Assembly: GCA_033439765.1 (NCBI GenBank)
Contig: JAULSN010000008.1
Location: 2,418,001-2,482,000, forward strand
Direction: 5' to 3'
Source: Lasiosphaeria ovina
Lineage: Eukaryota > Ascomycota > Sordariomycetes > Sordariales > Lasiosphaeriaceae
Length of the DNA stretch: 64,000 nt
Below the pieces are notes generated by a model, which was given only the letters and a program-made list of their open reading frames with translations, was not told the origin of the DNA and searched no databases. Made by a program: the position numbers and the translations under genes. Of the stretch, positions 12,230 through 23,644 are shown piece by piece. Within the stretch, counting starts at the first letter, position 1. Every line of letters begins with the position of its first letter.

Positions 12230-12679
12230 AATAAGACGCGGAGAATAGTACGAGCTCTTGTGTCCCGATCTTGTTATGGAATCCTGTCGATGGCGTTTCA
12301 GGAGTCCGGAAAATGCGGTAATGAATGATACCTTGATAGAGAATGGCTTTGGGATGTTCTTGATTTGAGAATGACAGAGGTGCATAAGAAAAGTGACTCG
12401 GGCCATTTTACATTGAAAGCACATTTTTATTCATGGGGAACCTTCTCTGCGTTGACGGAGATCAAAAGTGCACTGAACAGTAAAAAGTGCCGTTTGAAAT
12501 TGAAAAAGGATAGCACTCTGTGATGTTTATTCCCTGCCGTCTCTCTCGGTCGTCATGCAAAATGCAAGATGCAAGGGGTATAAATATCAATCTGATGATG
12601 ACGTTTAATGACACACTTGATGAACCGTCCTTGTCCTGCTCCCAGATCCTGGTACGACATGACCGTATGGGCGCGTAGC
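12230..12679. other. Convergent 3' region
   Basis: Shared downstream region of the xylanase and the oligosaccharide oxidase. It must hold both polyadenylation regions. No other feature is visible. Confidence 0.5.
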
Positions 12680-14286
12680 TCATGCAGGCAAGACGCCCTG
12701 TGGGTAGTTGAATACGTCTCCGGGATCCACGGCCTTCTTGACTGCCTGTAGCTTCGGCAAATGGGTGCCCCAGTAGTTGGTTTGCGCCGTGATCTGGTCC
12801 ATGTTGGGGTCTGGGTAGTTGATATACTGGCCCCATGCGCTCTTTCCCATGCCGTCCGTGATGTTACGGATGAAGTTCTGGGTGGTTGCAAATCCATCTG
12901 CTGGGTACGCAACATTTCTGTCGACCCGGTCGTAGAAGAGATACATGAGAAGATAATCCCGGTGGGCATACGATGTGGCGTCCACCTCCAGCTCCGTTAC
13001 CGCAGACGTGCTGCCGCCGTGAAGGTCGATTTGCACGTACCAGTCGCGCTTGTTCTTTTTCGCGACGTTGAACCAGTAGCCAACGAAAGATTTTAGCTGC
13101 GTATCGTTGAGCGCGTTGGTGTATAGACTGGATGAGTAGAAAGTCTCGTGCTGTCTCAGGGGTCAGTAAATGAGGACGAGCATCAGAAAAATGACCAAGT
13201 TGCCGACTTACAAAGTTGTACGGATGAGTCTGATCAATGGTGACACCGTTGCCAAAGTGCTTGAGCTGGTCCAGCCACCCGCCCTCCTGTACCAGTTGCA
13301 TCGTGGCGTTGATTTTCTTGACAAGTGGTGCAAGGGTGGCTGTCAAAGTTGCCGAATCACCGTAGTACAGCCCCTCGATGTTGATGAACCGCGGCGCAAT
13401 GAAAAGACGCATGTTCAGCTCGGGCGGCATGCTCTGGGCAAAGTCCTGGACAGCTTGCATGCCGACCAGCGCTCTCTCCTGTGTCGGCCACTGCATAGCG
13501 CCGACAAAGAAGGTCAATTTTTGAGGGACCACAAACGTATTGAAACGGAATTGCGTCACGACGCCCATCGACCCGCCGGCGCCGCGAAGTGCCCAGAACA
13601 AATCCGAGTTTTCGGTCGCCGAGCAGTTCACGATGGTCGAATTGGCGAGAACAACCGTCGCCCCGACCATCCAGTCCACGGCCAGCCCCTTGGTATGCGA
13701 GCTGACACCGTATCCGCCATGAAGTGCGTGTCCGCCAACGCCCACGCTAACCTCGTGTCAGCTCGCTCCGGCAGAAATGTTGAGTAATCATGTTGCAGAC
13801 TCACCCTGGACAGGTTCCGTGGCTGAAGGCTCTATTCCCTTGATTGTAAAGTTCCCATGCGACATGGCCCAGACGTGAGCCACCTTCGATCGTGGCGATG
13901 CCGGTTGTGTTGTCCAGAACGACCTTGTTCATGCGGTCCATCTCGATCGTCAAGTGCCCGTCCTCGCCACCGAGTCCAAAGGACCCGTAACTGTGCCCGC
14001 CGCACTTCGCATTGGCCTTGACACCGAGCTTGGCGGCACAAGCAACGGCATCTTGAACGTGCTTGGGCGTAGTGGGCACGGCAATCCCCACCGGAGTGAA
14101 GTTGAGTCGGAGGTTGTATGGGGCGACATCAAGTTTCCAGTCGTCAGTCCCAAGGGCGTCTGTCGGCACGCCAGACTTTGACAGGCAGTCGGCAAGAGCG
14201 TCGGCTTTATCGAAGGGCGAAGCGTGCGCGGCAGGTGAGGCGCCCGCCAAGCCCAACAGGGCGAGAAGGGGGTGCAGCGGCAGCAT
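12680..14286 (-). CDS. AA7 FAD-linked oligosaccharide oxidase, 3 exons
   Basis: Secreted flavoprotein of the berberine-bridge/glucooligosaccharide oxidase family (CAZy AA7), which oxidises the reducing end of oligosaccharides and releases hydrogen peroxide. Exons are 14286-13805, 13746-13213 and 13151-12680 (495 residues). A signal peptide covers about residues 1-22. The FAD domain carries CGGHSYGSFG with His98 and SHGTCPGVGVGGH with Cys159, the two residues expected to bind FAD covalently in this family. ALRGAGGSMGVVTQF and the C-terminal YINYPDPN and TNYWGTHLPKLQAVK...DPGDVFNYPQ segments are typical. All key residues are present. Xylooligosaccharides are a plausible substrate, given the facing GH10 xylanase and known fungal xylooligosaccharide oxidases, but this is inference. 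Confidence 0.93.
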
Positions 14287-16444
14287 CCCGCAGTCGCGTC
14301 GTAACGTGATGTAGATAAGGCGTATGGCGGCTGCTCGTGCAACGGGTGCAAGGGGGTGCGGCCGCTGGTGGGATCTCCACGTTTCGCTTCCTCCGCCTTG
14401 GTTCAGATCGTGGAGAAGAAAATCTGGGGAAATAGGGGCCGAGATATATTCGTTTTTGTTTCGGGATCGGCCGGGGAAGAGGATCGGACACGTACTCGTG
14501 GTCCTCTTCACTGGACGCGCGGTAAAGACAGTGGAAATGGCGCCATTATCGGAGCTGGATCGTATGGCGATCTCACCACACTTAAAGCCCCGTGCTTGTC
14601 GATCCACTGTCAGAATTTTCTGGACAAGGCATCGGATCAGTCGAGCGTTTTTGCCGACTGTTGTTTAATTAACTGGGCCCGTCCCTGCGGCCATAATAGT
14701 GAGTGACGGCCCAGCCCGGGAATCGTCCGCTTGGGATGCATGTAGCAGAGGAGGCTGAAGGGTGCCTAAGAGGCATCGGAAGGTTAATATGGGGGAGCGA
14801 GGTGATTTGCTGGCGCTCATACAGGTGCTAGGAACGAGGATTGCCCTGCCAAGGATCACGAGGGATCTCGGGCGATCTTCCATGATAGCACCCACCGCAG
14901 AGGGCTTGGGGGCTCCGAGTCAACGGCTCCTCGGGAGAGCCAAAGTGGACTTGGCCATCAATCCGCGGTCAAGTGGCGGCTCCGACATGTCTGCCATGGC
15001 GGGCATAACCAGCCAGGTGGTACTGGGCTGACAAGCGAACGCCTCCTTGGGCAAGATGGAATGCGGCTAATCTGAAACGTGCGCGATGAGCTTCCGTCGC
15101 TTAGACCGGCGTGCTCTCTCTCTACTCGGATTGTTTGACGAGCTATGCTTGGCGATCTTGGGGGTTCAGCCTCACAGAGAGATATCCACGTACCACCATC
15201 GACAGATTGTTTTGACTGGCTCTAACGGAGGGTCTCCGCCGCAAATGCCGCAGTAGACGCTGGAGGATGTGCACCAGTTTCTCCGAGATCAATGGTTCAC
15301 GCCAACCACGGGATTATATTGGGCGGCTGGAATTACCCGGCGTTGGGCAGAAGCGCACCTGACTGACGCGATTGACAAGACAAGGACCATTTGGGCGCAA
15401 GCTCAATGCCATCCCAGCTAAGAATGGTAACACGGCCAGGCTCATCCATGATACCGATCCATAGCGTTGGCGTTGGCGTTGGCTTTGCCGTTGGTGTTGG
15501 CGTTGACGCTGGCGTCTCCAAGTTTGGCATCAAACTTTGAAGAAAGGGGTTTCAGTCGTAGCTGCACATGTGCTCTCTCGGCTACGAAAAAATGGGAACG
15601 TGGAAGTGGGGGTTTAGAAGAAAGAACGTAACGATTAATGAGAGGCAGTTTCCCCAATCAGCCGGCTTTGGTGTTGCAGGCCGGGCAGGTGGAATTCGCC
15701 GCCAGGAGCTCCTTCCTCGACAATTCACAATCGCCCTGGGTCTGTCTGGACAGCGAGTGTGGGGACGCCGAGCAGAGGGCAGGGCAGGGCAGGGAATCAC
15801 CTCAGGGATCATGTCCCAATCTTTTAATCAGGGTTACGGCTTGAACAGGCGTGGGCAGGATTTAGCCAAGAATGTCTCCGAGAGCGAGCGGTTTTTGGGG
15901 AAAAACGCGGGCCCAGTCTGCCGGATCTGCCTTCCGCAGCATTCCGCTTCGGGCGTTCGGAGGCCATGCTTCAGGCGGCAGACTGCTCTCTCAGTGGACC
16001 CGTCTGATGGAAGCCATGCCACACGGAGCTTGGCATAATGAACAAAATTTAACGGCCTGACGTTGGTGGCTCGTTTTTTACCTAGAAGAGCTTGTTTGAC
16101 GCCTGTTGCTCATTTGGCTTTTTTGCTGCTATTTTGAACGAGCCTCACTTTTGGCCCTTGGCCCAGATATTTGCCCGTCCCCGAATCTTCTGGGATGATA
16201 ACTAACTGGTCACTGGTTTCTTTGGGGATAAACGAGTAAGGATATTAAAGATTGCATGCAAAATAAATACTTCAACTTTAAATACAACTTGGAAACAAGA
16301 AGATAGACTCAGGTACCAAGCCGGTGTCTGCGGGATCGTTCAAAGGGCTGCCTTTTGGAAAGGGGAAGGAGAGGAGTGTGAAGTAAAGATAGTAAACTAT
16401 GGCAACAAACACAGCACAAAGACAGAAAGCAAACACAACATGGG
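14287..16444. other. Intergenic, no supported gene
   Basis: Upstream region of the oxidase and 3' flank of the glycine-rich gene. A short GTTGGC-type repeat occurs at 15463-15515. Open frames here are short and unlike any family I recognise. Confidence 0.45.
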
Positions 16445-19269
16445 CTAGTAGGCTCCATACTGGCCACCGGCTGCCCAACAGATCGAGGCCGACTGGTAGT
16501 TAGTGTACGTCGTGTACTGCGTTTGTCTGCACGGGCCGGGCAGTTAGCAACAAGATAAGGCGGCTATGGCGAACTGCAACGAAGAGAGATAATTACGTAC
16601 CCAATCCAAACTGTCACTATGGTGTTGTAGGTCACGTCGCTCACTTCGAGCACAGTCTGCGTTGGCTGAGACGAGAAGACTGTGACGGTGGCCGACTCTC
16701 GCTGGTCACAAATGGTTTGGGCAGGAGGAACGCTGCAGTCTGGTTAGCCAGGCTTCCGTGCTGCACGGGATAGCCAACAATGGCACATTCAGGGAGACTT
16801 ACAAAGTCGAGGTAGCGGTGGCGTATTCTGGGTCTGTAGTCAGCCGAGCACTCTCGATGGAAACGAGCAGTAGTTAACTGTTGACTCACCAGTCTCGATC
16901 CAAGTGCGTCCGGGGACGATGACCGTCGAAGTTGTTGTGACAGTGGTTGATGCTTCAACAGTCGTCGTAAACGCGGCTGCCTTGGCCGCCTCGCGTTGCT
17001 GAAGCTCGGCCTTGACTGCACGACGACCATGGCCACCACGGCCACCGCCGCCACCGCCGCCGCCGCCTACATGTCTGTCAGTTCGTGCCAAGCAGCACTG
17101 GTAAGGACTTCGAGCGTACCTCTGCCGCCGCCTCCACCGCCTCCACCGCCACCGCCGCCGCCAGCTATAAGTTAGATGTCAGTACTGAGGACCAGGGGGT
17201 CGTTTAAGGGGGGAGGCTTTGCTGAGCCTTACATCGGCCGCCACCTCCACTTCCGCCTCCGCCGCCGGCTATTGATTTGTGGGTCAGCACCAAGGACAGA
17301 GTGAGGTTGTCACCGGGAGAGGCTCATAGAGTCTTACATCGACCACCTCCGCTTCCACCACCACCACCGCCGCCACCCCCTCTGCTCCCACCGCCGCTTC
17401 CACCACCGCCTCCCCTACTTCCTCCTCCGCTACCGCCTCCTCCACTTCCTACACCACCACCGCCACCTCTATTTCCACCGGATCCTCCACCGGATCCTCC
17501 ACCGGATCCTCCACCGCCGCCGCCTGTAGTTCTCGCGGTTAGTTCCCGAACCCTAGAATAGAGACAAGTGAAGCTGGGGCTCCATCTTACCTCGGTTGCC
17601 TCCGCCACTGCTTCCGCCGCCGCTGCCGCCGCCCCTATTGCCTCCTCCGGTTCCGCCGCCGGCACCACCACCTACACCACCGCCTCCACCCCGGCTTCCA
17701 CCACCGGAGCCGCCACCGGAGCCGCCGCCTCGGCTTCCACCGCCTGAGCCACCACCACCCAGTCCTCCTCCGCCGCTGCCGCCGCCACCCCTACTTCCTC
17801 CTCCACTTCCCCCACCGGCACCACCGCCTACGCCACCACCACCTTTACCCCCTCCAGCACCACCAGCACCTCCACCAGCACCACCGCTGCCTCCCCCGCC
17901 TCGTCCGCCTCCCGTACCACCTCCTGCACCACCACCTACTCCGCCACCACCACCTCTCCCCCCTCCAGCACCGCCAGCGCCGCCACCGGCACCACCGCTA
18001 CCTCCACCTCCTCGCCCACCCCCTGAGCCACCACCGCCCAGCCCCCCACCGCCCTTCCCACCGCCAGACGACCCGCCACCGCTCCCACTACCCCCTCCCC
18101 TCCCACCTCCCGAACTCCCTCCCGAGCTGCGCCCGCCAGACTGCCACCCCCACCCACTCGAGGAATACCACGGCCGACAGCCATCGCTGCACCCGCTCGG
18201 CTTCGGCTGCGCCGGCGCGGGAGCAGGCCGATCAGCAACAGGGGCAGCGGCCGCGCGGCCGCCGTGACAGTACGCCGCGACGCCCACGGTCGTCGCGTAC
18301 GCCGACGTGGTTACCCCCGCCGTGCGCGTGTGCTCGACGACCGTCTCGATCGTTGTCACGGGCGCCGGCAGCCATTGTGTCAGCGTGCGCGTGCCGGGCG
18401 GGCTGTCGCCGCAGCGGCTTACGACTGTTGGTGCGCGGCCGATTACGGTGGAGGTTTCCGTGAGGGTTTTTTCGATTACTTGGGTGGGTGAGAGGTGTTA
18501 GTGGTTGCCTAGGGGGGTTGTTGTTTTGTTTGTGTTTTTGTGGAAGGGGGCAGGGGGGAAACGGGGGCGGCGATGGTGTTGTGGGAGGAAAAAAAGGAAA
18601 AGGGGGGCGGTTGTTGTTGACAGGAAACGAAAAAAGGGGCTGGCTAGCCCGGTGGTGTAACATACTCACGCCCGGCGCCGTACTCGTCACGCCCACGACC
18701 ACGGTCGGCGTCACCGTCGTCGTGACGTGGTCGGCCGTCGTCACGGTCAGCTGGAACACGCGGATCACCTGGAAGTTGGTGTTGTCGGCCTGGATCACGA
18801 TGGTCCAGGTTCCCGACGACATTTGCGAGTACGGCACTCCGCTGCGGACATGGCGTGTCAGCCACACATACGCATCACGTCTCGGTTTAGGAGATTGCAG
18901 CGGGGAAGCTCAAGGCGGCACTGACCAGGACGACCGCTGCTGCTCGTCGTCGATCTGCATGTCAATGGCGCCGCACGTAAACTGCTCGTTATTGGGCCCA
19001 ACGAGGATCGGCTGGACACTGTCGGGCGTGCTGCAGGCTAAGGAGGCGAAGTGTTAGGCTTGGCTCGTCATGACTAGGATACAGTCTTGAGGTTGCTCAC
19101 AGCTGAAGACCGAAGTAAAGGTAAAGTCGCCGTCGGCGGACCCGTCGACGAGGTACGAGCCGCCATCGGTGTAGTCAAGGCCAGTGCAGGTGCAGGCGGA
19201 GTCGTCGGCAGTGGCTGCTCCCAGCTGCAGGGCCAGGAGCGCCAGCCACGTCCACAGCGAGCGAGCCAT
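16445..19269 (-). CDS. Secreted glycine-rich cell-surface-type protein, 11 exons
   Basis: Exons that keep the frame are 19269-19101, 19037-18926, 18841-18666, 18478-17591, 17523-17338, 17268-17233, 17164-17120, 17066-16890, 16827-16803, 16732-16601 and 16526-16445, giving 675 residues. The signal peptide (MARSLWTWLALL, to about residue 21) precedes a Cys-containing N-terminal domain (CTCTGLDYTDGGSYLVDG) and a Thr/Val-rich region with repeated TTIETVVEHT-type motifs. About 350 residues of (GGG[SR])n repeats broken by single Leu, Val, Lys or Asn follow, then a Thr-rich stretch (TTTVEASTTVTTTSTVIV) and a short Tyr-rich end (QYTTYTNYQSASICW). This architecture suggests an extracellular or wall-associated structural protein. 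I do not recognise a named family. The five introns in the Gly-rich to Thr-rich part are all phase 1. The last exons are tiny (36, 45 and 25 nt), so details there could change with transcript data. Confidence 0.72.
17040..18160 (-). repeat. Glycine-codon low-complexity array
   Basis: Minus strand GGN-codon repeats that encode glycine-rich units in the gene above. The plus strand gives long polyproline frames, which are complementary artefacts. A near-perfect 15-nt unit, encoding GGGSG, repeats three times around 17480-17512. Confidence 0.9.
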
Positions 19270-21626
19270 CGCGGGCAGAGAATCTGCTTTGGTGGTGAGC
19301 CTGTGTGGCTACCTAGCTAAGCTGCGTACCGGGCACGGCTTGTTAGAAAGGGGCTGCGATATCGATATCACACAAGGATGTGATTTGCCCCCACTCAGCG
19401 CAGGACCAAGAAACTTGCCACAAAGACTGGACCCGGTTTGGATCCGATGGGGACACGGAGAGAAACCAAGCAAGCAAGCATGGAACTGCAAAGATCGAAG
19501 GCAACGGCTCGTCCGCCGAGTCTATATACCTACCTGTCTTGTAGCCCGACGCGAACCGCAGTCCCAGCAGCGCTCGCCCCCCAAATATGGGCGGCATTGG
19601 CAATTTACGAGTGGCCAACCATGGCCCATCAGCCGCCAGGTCGTGACGTTGGGGGATTCCGCCGACCAGGTGAGGATGTGGCTACACGGACACATACATG
19701 GCTTCATGTGTGTGCTCTTGTACACGGGCAACTCCCCGGGGGAATCAGGCTATAGTCTGAAAATAGGTAGTCGGTCAAAGCTGGGGCAGCAAGGAGCATG
19801 TTAATTAGTCATGACATAAGTAGGTAGTTGTGGTGGTGGGTGGACTGAAGGCCAGACCGGCAGCGTCACTTGATGTTTACCAGCAGCGCCGCAAAGGACA
19901 GCGACTATGGCCGATGGTGTGCGTGTGCTTGTGGTGTCATGGCGTGCTGGCAGATCTCTCTGGTCCATAATAGCCTGGGCAAGGCCGACGAGGATCGGCA
20001 GTGTCAGTAATTTCGCGGTCGTCGTTATTTGCTTGCACGACGTCGGTACGGACATATAGACAGGTAGACACCGGTCAGGCAAAATACCCGGAGGCGCGGC
20101 ATCTCGCAGCGCTCCTGTCAAAATAAGCCTTCGGGTACCCTGCCGTGCTTCTTGTGTGGTGCTTCCCCCTTTCGACATTACGACTCGTGGAAATCCCCAG
20201 AAATCTCCCATTGGCCCATAATCTCCGTCTCGGGAGTTGTGCTCGTGGCGACATGGCCAAGGCCGCGTCGTCAGTTGACGTCCCATCACGTACATGGCCA
20301 TGGCGTAATGGGGTTGGCTTTATGCCCTTGAATCTCTAGTCAGTGGTTTGTCAAGGCGTGCCAACCATTTGCCAGGCATGTACATACATTACCTATAGCG
20401 GCTACTTACCTAACTATCGATGGGGTTGAACAGGGCAACTCATTTACATCTGCGCTAGCATCTGCCTAACGACCTCAACAGGTTGATCCCCCAGACTGGA
20501 TGCTGGTTTGGATTCTGTCACGGCAACATAACGACTCGTAGACGGGAGGATGGACATATAGCTGCCCTGTTATGGCGGCGCGGATAATATACGAGCCTCG
20601 ACGGCACACATGGTCATTCGTCAAATCTCCGGGGCGTATATGGGCTCCGGTCTGGTGTCATATTACCGTCAAAGTGAAATGCGGGGATGGAAATCCTGGG
20701 GACGGCCGAGCTGCTTGCCTGCCTAATATTGTAGCTGGACCATGACCATGACCAGGGATGATTGCCACAGTTCAAGACTTTGTTGTTCTAGACTTCGCGA
20801 CCAGGTCTGTTGGGAACTTTGTTGCAAATGCCCCGAGATGCATGCAGTATGCAAATAAGAATTCAAGGTACGGTGGCCGAGGTTGAGTAGTTTGCGTCGG
20901 CGGCGCTTGTAGTGGGGAGTAGTGCAGTGCAGTGGACCATACTCGGGCTTGGGCGTCTCCGTAGTTTTTTTTTCTTTTTTTTTTTCTGGATGTTCTAGCA
21001 GCAATTAAGTGATACAGGACATGTGTAGACAGAAAAGAGAGGCACAGGTCATGGCTCTCCTTTTTGCTTCTCAAAGAATGGAAGGTAGCAGCCTGCAAAG
21101 CCAAGACCCATAACGTACCCTAACCCTGGGACACTGGGAATGCCCGAGCGCTTCTTACTGTGTAAAGCCCTGACTCCACTGAGCGACCCCCGATCGCCAG
21201 GTGGTTACGTCACAGCATGCCTCGCCAAACTCAAAGCCTCATTTGTATCCGGTCCGCAATGCTCTGATGTTTACTTTCGAACGCAATCATTCGATTTCCC
21301 AAGTCTTTGAGTCAGATTCCTAACTTCTTTTCCCCTTAATTGTTCGATCTTCTTTAACGCACCTCTTGTCCAACAGTCAGGTCAGATCTGGTCAGCGCAG
21401 CTCAGGTCAGCCACGCGCCGCCAACCCCTCCATCCATCCATCCATCCATCATCCCAGCATTCCAACAACCTTCCCACCAACAACCCCCCCCCCAAACACC
21501 GCCACGCTGGACGGTATAAAGATCCCCGGGCGCTCCCTCCGTCTCCTCCTCCGCGCCGCCTCCTTCTACCGAACCGTCGTACTGCTCGTCTAGGGGACCG
21601 TCGACTCACTCCGCTCCCGAATCACC
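19270..21626. other. Intergenic, no supported gene
   Basis: About 2.3 kb between two outward-reading genes, so probably promoter territory on both sides. It contains a poly-T tract near 20966-20986 and a (TCCA)n tract at about 21430-21450 in the leader of the next gene. Pyrimidine-rich sequence just before 21627 is typical of fungal promoters. No coding frame is convincing. Confidence 0.45.
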
Positions 21627-22254
21627 ATGGCCGTGACCGGCCCTAACAATGCCGCCTCCAGGCTGGTCGGCTTCACGCAGCACCATGTCGACCGATTTGT
21701 GCCGCCCGAGTCGCGCCAAAGGGCCTACACGCACGTGCTCGACTTTGCCATGGCCCACCCGCTGCTTGCTGTGCGTACTGCGTAGTGACTGCCCTGCCTG
21801 CCCGCCCCTCTTACACTCCGCATTCCATCCCGTTTCCATCTCTTTCACCCCTTCATTGGGGCTCGTGTCTGTAGCTGACCTGCAACCTTGCAAACCCCCT
21901 CAGACATTTATCCTCTCCGAAGTGATCTTCTGCATCATCCCCGTGCTGGTATTCCTGGCGTTCGCCGGGTCCGTCTTCTTCGTCGCCATCGGCGCCGCGC
22001 TGGTCTTCACGCTGTTCCTGTCGGGACTCGCCCTGTTGTTGTTGGTGCCCGCCCTGTTCCTCGCAAGCGCCGTTGCTGCCACCGTCTCGGTGTGGGCCGT
22101 CGGCTCGTTTCTCGTCGCCCAATGGCTGTACAACGTGTTGCAGCAGGGCGAGACAACATCAACACTGGAAACCAAGATCGATGGCGGCGGTAGCCGGGAG
22201 GCTGTTAAGATGGGCCCTAGCGGCATAAAGGTCGATGTTTTGGGCGGCGTCTAG
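21627..22254 (+). CDS. Promethin/LDO-like lipid-droplet membrane protein, 2 exons
   Basis: Exons are 21627-21770 and 21904-22254, giving 164 residues. The N-terminus is hydrophilic (HHVDRFVPPESRQRAYTHVLDFA). It is followed by a long, almost unbroken hydrophobic stretch from about residue 49 to 115 with a central proline (LLLLVPALFLAS), then a polar tail ending VKMGPSGIKVDVLGGV. A long hairpin-like hydrophobic region with short polar ends is the layout of promethin/LDAF1 and yeast LDO proteins, which act with seipin at lipid droplets in the ER membrane. I assign the family from topology and pattern, not from a motif match. A purely hypothetical membrane protein remains possible. The frame stays open behind the stop (see next entry). 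Confidence 0.55.
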
Positions 22255-22761
22255 GAAGGCCAGCCTGGCGGCGGCGGCGGCGGCGGTGGCCGAGCGGCGG
22301 GAGCTGGAGATGACATTGCTGCTCCTGTTGCCGGGCCCGCCGCGGAAGTCGAGACGGAGGTGGAGAAGGACAAGGTGTTGTGGGGCGATGGCTTGGCCGA
22401 ATCTGACCCACGACACAAATTACCCATGACATTGGACCTCACAGATACGGCCACGGGAGCATTAACGCAATACAACGAGGAAAAGGCAGAAGAGGCGCCG
22501 TTGTCACCACAAGCGAAGAGGGCACGTGTTTTGTCCGATGGCGGACGCCGAGGAGTACTTGACAGCGAGCGGGAGGAAGAGCGCAAGCCTGCCCGCAAAG
22601 ACTTGGGAGGAGGAGGAGCAGGCTACGCGACCGAACCCGGCGGCCTCAGTTTTGCACTCCCCAACCTTCCGGCCCGGAACCGCTCCGTCTCTCGGGGGTC
22701 TCGATTGGACACGTCACCTGATACCGGCGGACTTTCTTATCGTCTACCTCGCAGCGGCTGA
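22255..22761 (+). other. In-frame extension behind the promethin-like stop codon
   Basis: Directly after the TAG at 22252-22254 the same frame stays open for 168 codons, to a TGA at 22759-22761. It encodes a Gly-rich run, an acidic segment (AAEVETEVEKDKVLWGDGLAES) and a basic/Ser-rich end (RNRSVSRGSR). It could be 3' UTR with chance openness. Alternatively, removing a 51-nt segment 22204-22254 (GTTAAG...TCTAG), which is in phase 0, would join it to the upstream gene and give a longer isoform. The donor is weak and the size is near the minimum for an intron, so this stays speculative. Confidence 0.35.
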
Positions 22762-22764
22762 AAA

Positions 22765-23644
22765 GCGGGCCATCTTTCTCTTTGCGTCACCAACGCCGGG
22801 AGCGGGCTTCTTGCCAGCAGCGATGGACCCGACTTGTTATGCTTTGTAATCCCACCACTAATTACCACGCACTGCCTCAATGTGGCATTTACTGTTTTAT
22901 TATCTGTTGGCTTGGCGTATAGATCGTTGGGTTCTGGGGCTCTAATTATTACAGTACGCGACTAACACATTTGTTATTGTCGGCCTGACTTTTAGAGAGA
23001 GAGAGAGAGAGACGGAGAGAAATAGAGAGGCCGTCAAGTTAATGCGTCATGCCTTTGAGCTTCAATACAAGCAAGCTATTACACGAGAACAAACTTCAGC
23101 GCTGCATTTCATCCGTGGAATCTGACATCGAGCGAGCGACCTGACTGAATGAATGCATTCACGGGATCACGATGAAATTAAACATCTCTTTTATTATTGA
23201 CATGAAAAATCGCAGAACTAAAGCCACAAACTCTTTCTAAACCACCTAGATACTCAGGAAGGTATCTAAAGCGAAGCAAAGGACGCAACCTCTATATCTT
23301 AAAAGCCCGTATAATGCTCATTTGTTTCGTGCTTGTTGATGCCTGTCGTGCCGTTTACCCAGCCTGAACACCAATTCAATGACCCTCAACGTGCTCGTCT
23401 TTTGGCCCGGCCCTGTAATAAGAATATAGATAAAATAAAACGAAGAAAGAAAAAAAATAACAAGGGGGGGAAATACCCGTATGCAAACAAGAACACATCT
23501 AATACTGCTACAATACAAGAGTCTTTTCGCTCTCCGTGCCCCCCTTTTTGTGTGTAAGGTTGGGTCTGAACACCAGTTGATAGGTCTATTACTTGTCATG
23601 GGCGGGCGACATCCATCACCCCGTGCCGATCTTGTCGTTAATCA
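22765..23644. other. Convergent 3' region with GA microsatellite
   Basis: Downstream of both the promethin-like gene and INO80. It holds a short (GA)n run at about 22996-23012. The AT content is higher than in the genes. Nothing else is visible. Confidence 0.5.

Noticed and set aside
17277..18267. Long plus-strand polyproline open frames
   Set aside because: They are the complement of GGN glycine codons in the minus-strand gene, which has signal peptide, splice sites and Cys-containing domains.
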